A stretch of 6,380 bases of DNA from Acidimicrobiales bacterium. GTDB lineage: Bacteria > Actinomycetota > Acidimicrobiia > Acidimicrobiales > Palsa-688. Below the pieces are notes generated by a model, which ran no database searches, was not told the origin of the DNA, and worked only from the letters and a program-made list of their open reading frames with translations. Made by a program: the position numbers and the translations under genes. Location: contig JAFAWZ010000137.1 in NCBI GenBank assembly GCA_019241495.1, positions 1 to 6,380 on the forward strand, written 5' to 3'. Each line of letters begins with the position of its first letter. Position 1 is the first letter of the stretch. Positions 6,331-6,380 of this stretch are shown here, piece by piece.

Positions 6331-6380
6331 AGCGTGCCCGTCCCCGGCCAGCGGCCCGGCCTGATCGCGTGAGCCCACCC

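Overview
The window is dense, high-GC bacterial DNA with G/C-biased third codon positions, GTG and TTG starts and very short intergenic gaps. This fits an actinobacterium. The mycofactocin-type alcohol dehydrogenase and the short MenE-like ligase point towards Acidimicrobiia or a related deep-branching group. That placement is inference from family resemblance, since no rRNA or other marker gene is present.

Layout. On the minus strand, positions 1-1936 hold nearly all of a DUF255/YyaL (SPATA20-like) thioredoxin-fold protein, whose last few residues lie beyond the left edge. A divergent intergenic region (1937-2041) carries a promoter candidate and a clear fluoride riboswitch. On the plus strand the riboswitch is followed by two overlapping crcB/fluC fluoride channel genes (2087-2479 and 2476-2850). 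After a 124-base structured gap comes an aldose 1-epimerase family gene (2975-3898). Its stop codon is four bases from the stop of a convergent NDMA-dependent (mycofactocin-type) alcohol dehydrogenase (3903-5012, minus). Upstream of that gene is a 190-base gap with a perfect 21-bp inverted repeat and a 2 x 19-bp tandem duplication. The right end holds an acyl-CoA-ligase-fold gene, probably o-succinylbenzoate-CoA ligase (menE, minus).

How the parts work together. The riboswitch and the two channel genes form one fluoride-resistance module. Fluoride binding to the leader RNA should turn on a pair of small channel subunits. Their opposite charge bias and complementary Phe-motif changes suggest an obligate antiparallel heterodimer. 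A 9-nt stretch (2039-2047) beside a strong Shine-Dalgarno is perfectly complementary to the 5' strand of the aptamer, which suggests a translational on-switch. The other genes (a thiol-fold protein of unsettled function, sugar mutarotation, cofactor-dependent alcohol oxidation, menaquinone synthesis) look like independent housekeeping or metabolic units.

No mobile element, CRISPR array, tRNA or rRNA was seen. The least explained DNA is the perfect hairpin with its adjoining tandem repeat at 5102-5182. Next is the set of mutually exclusive helices at 2888-2968 in front of the epimerase gene.
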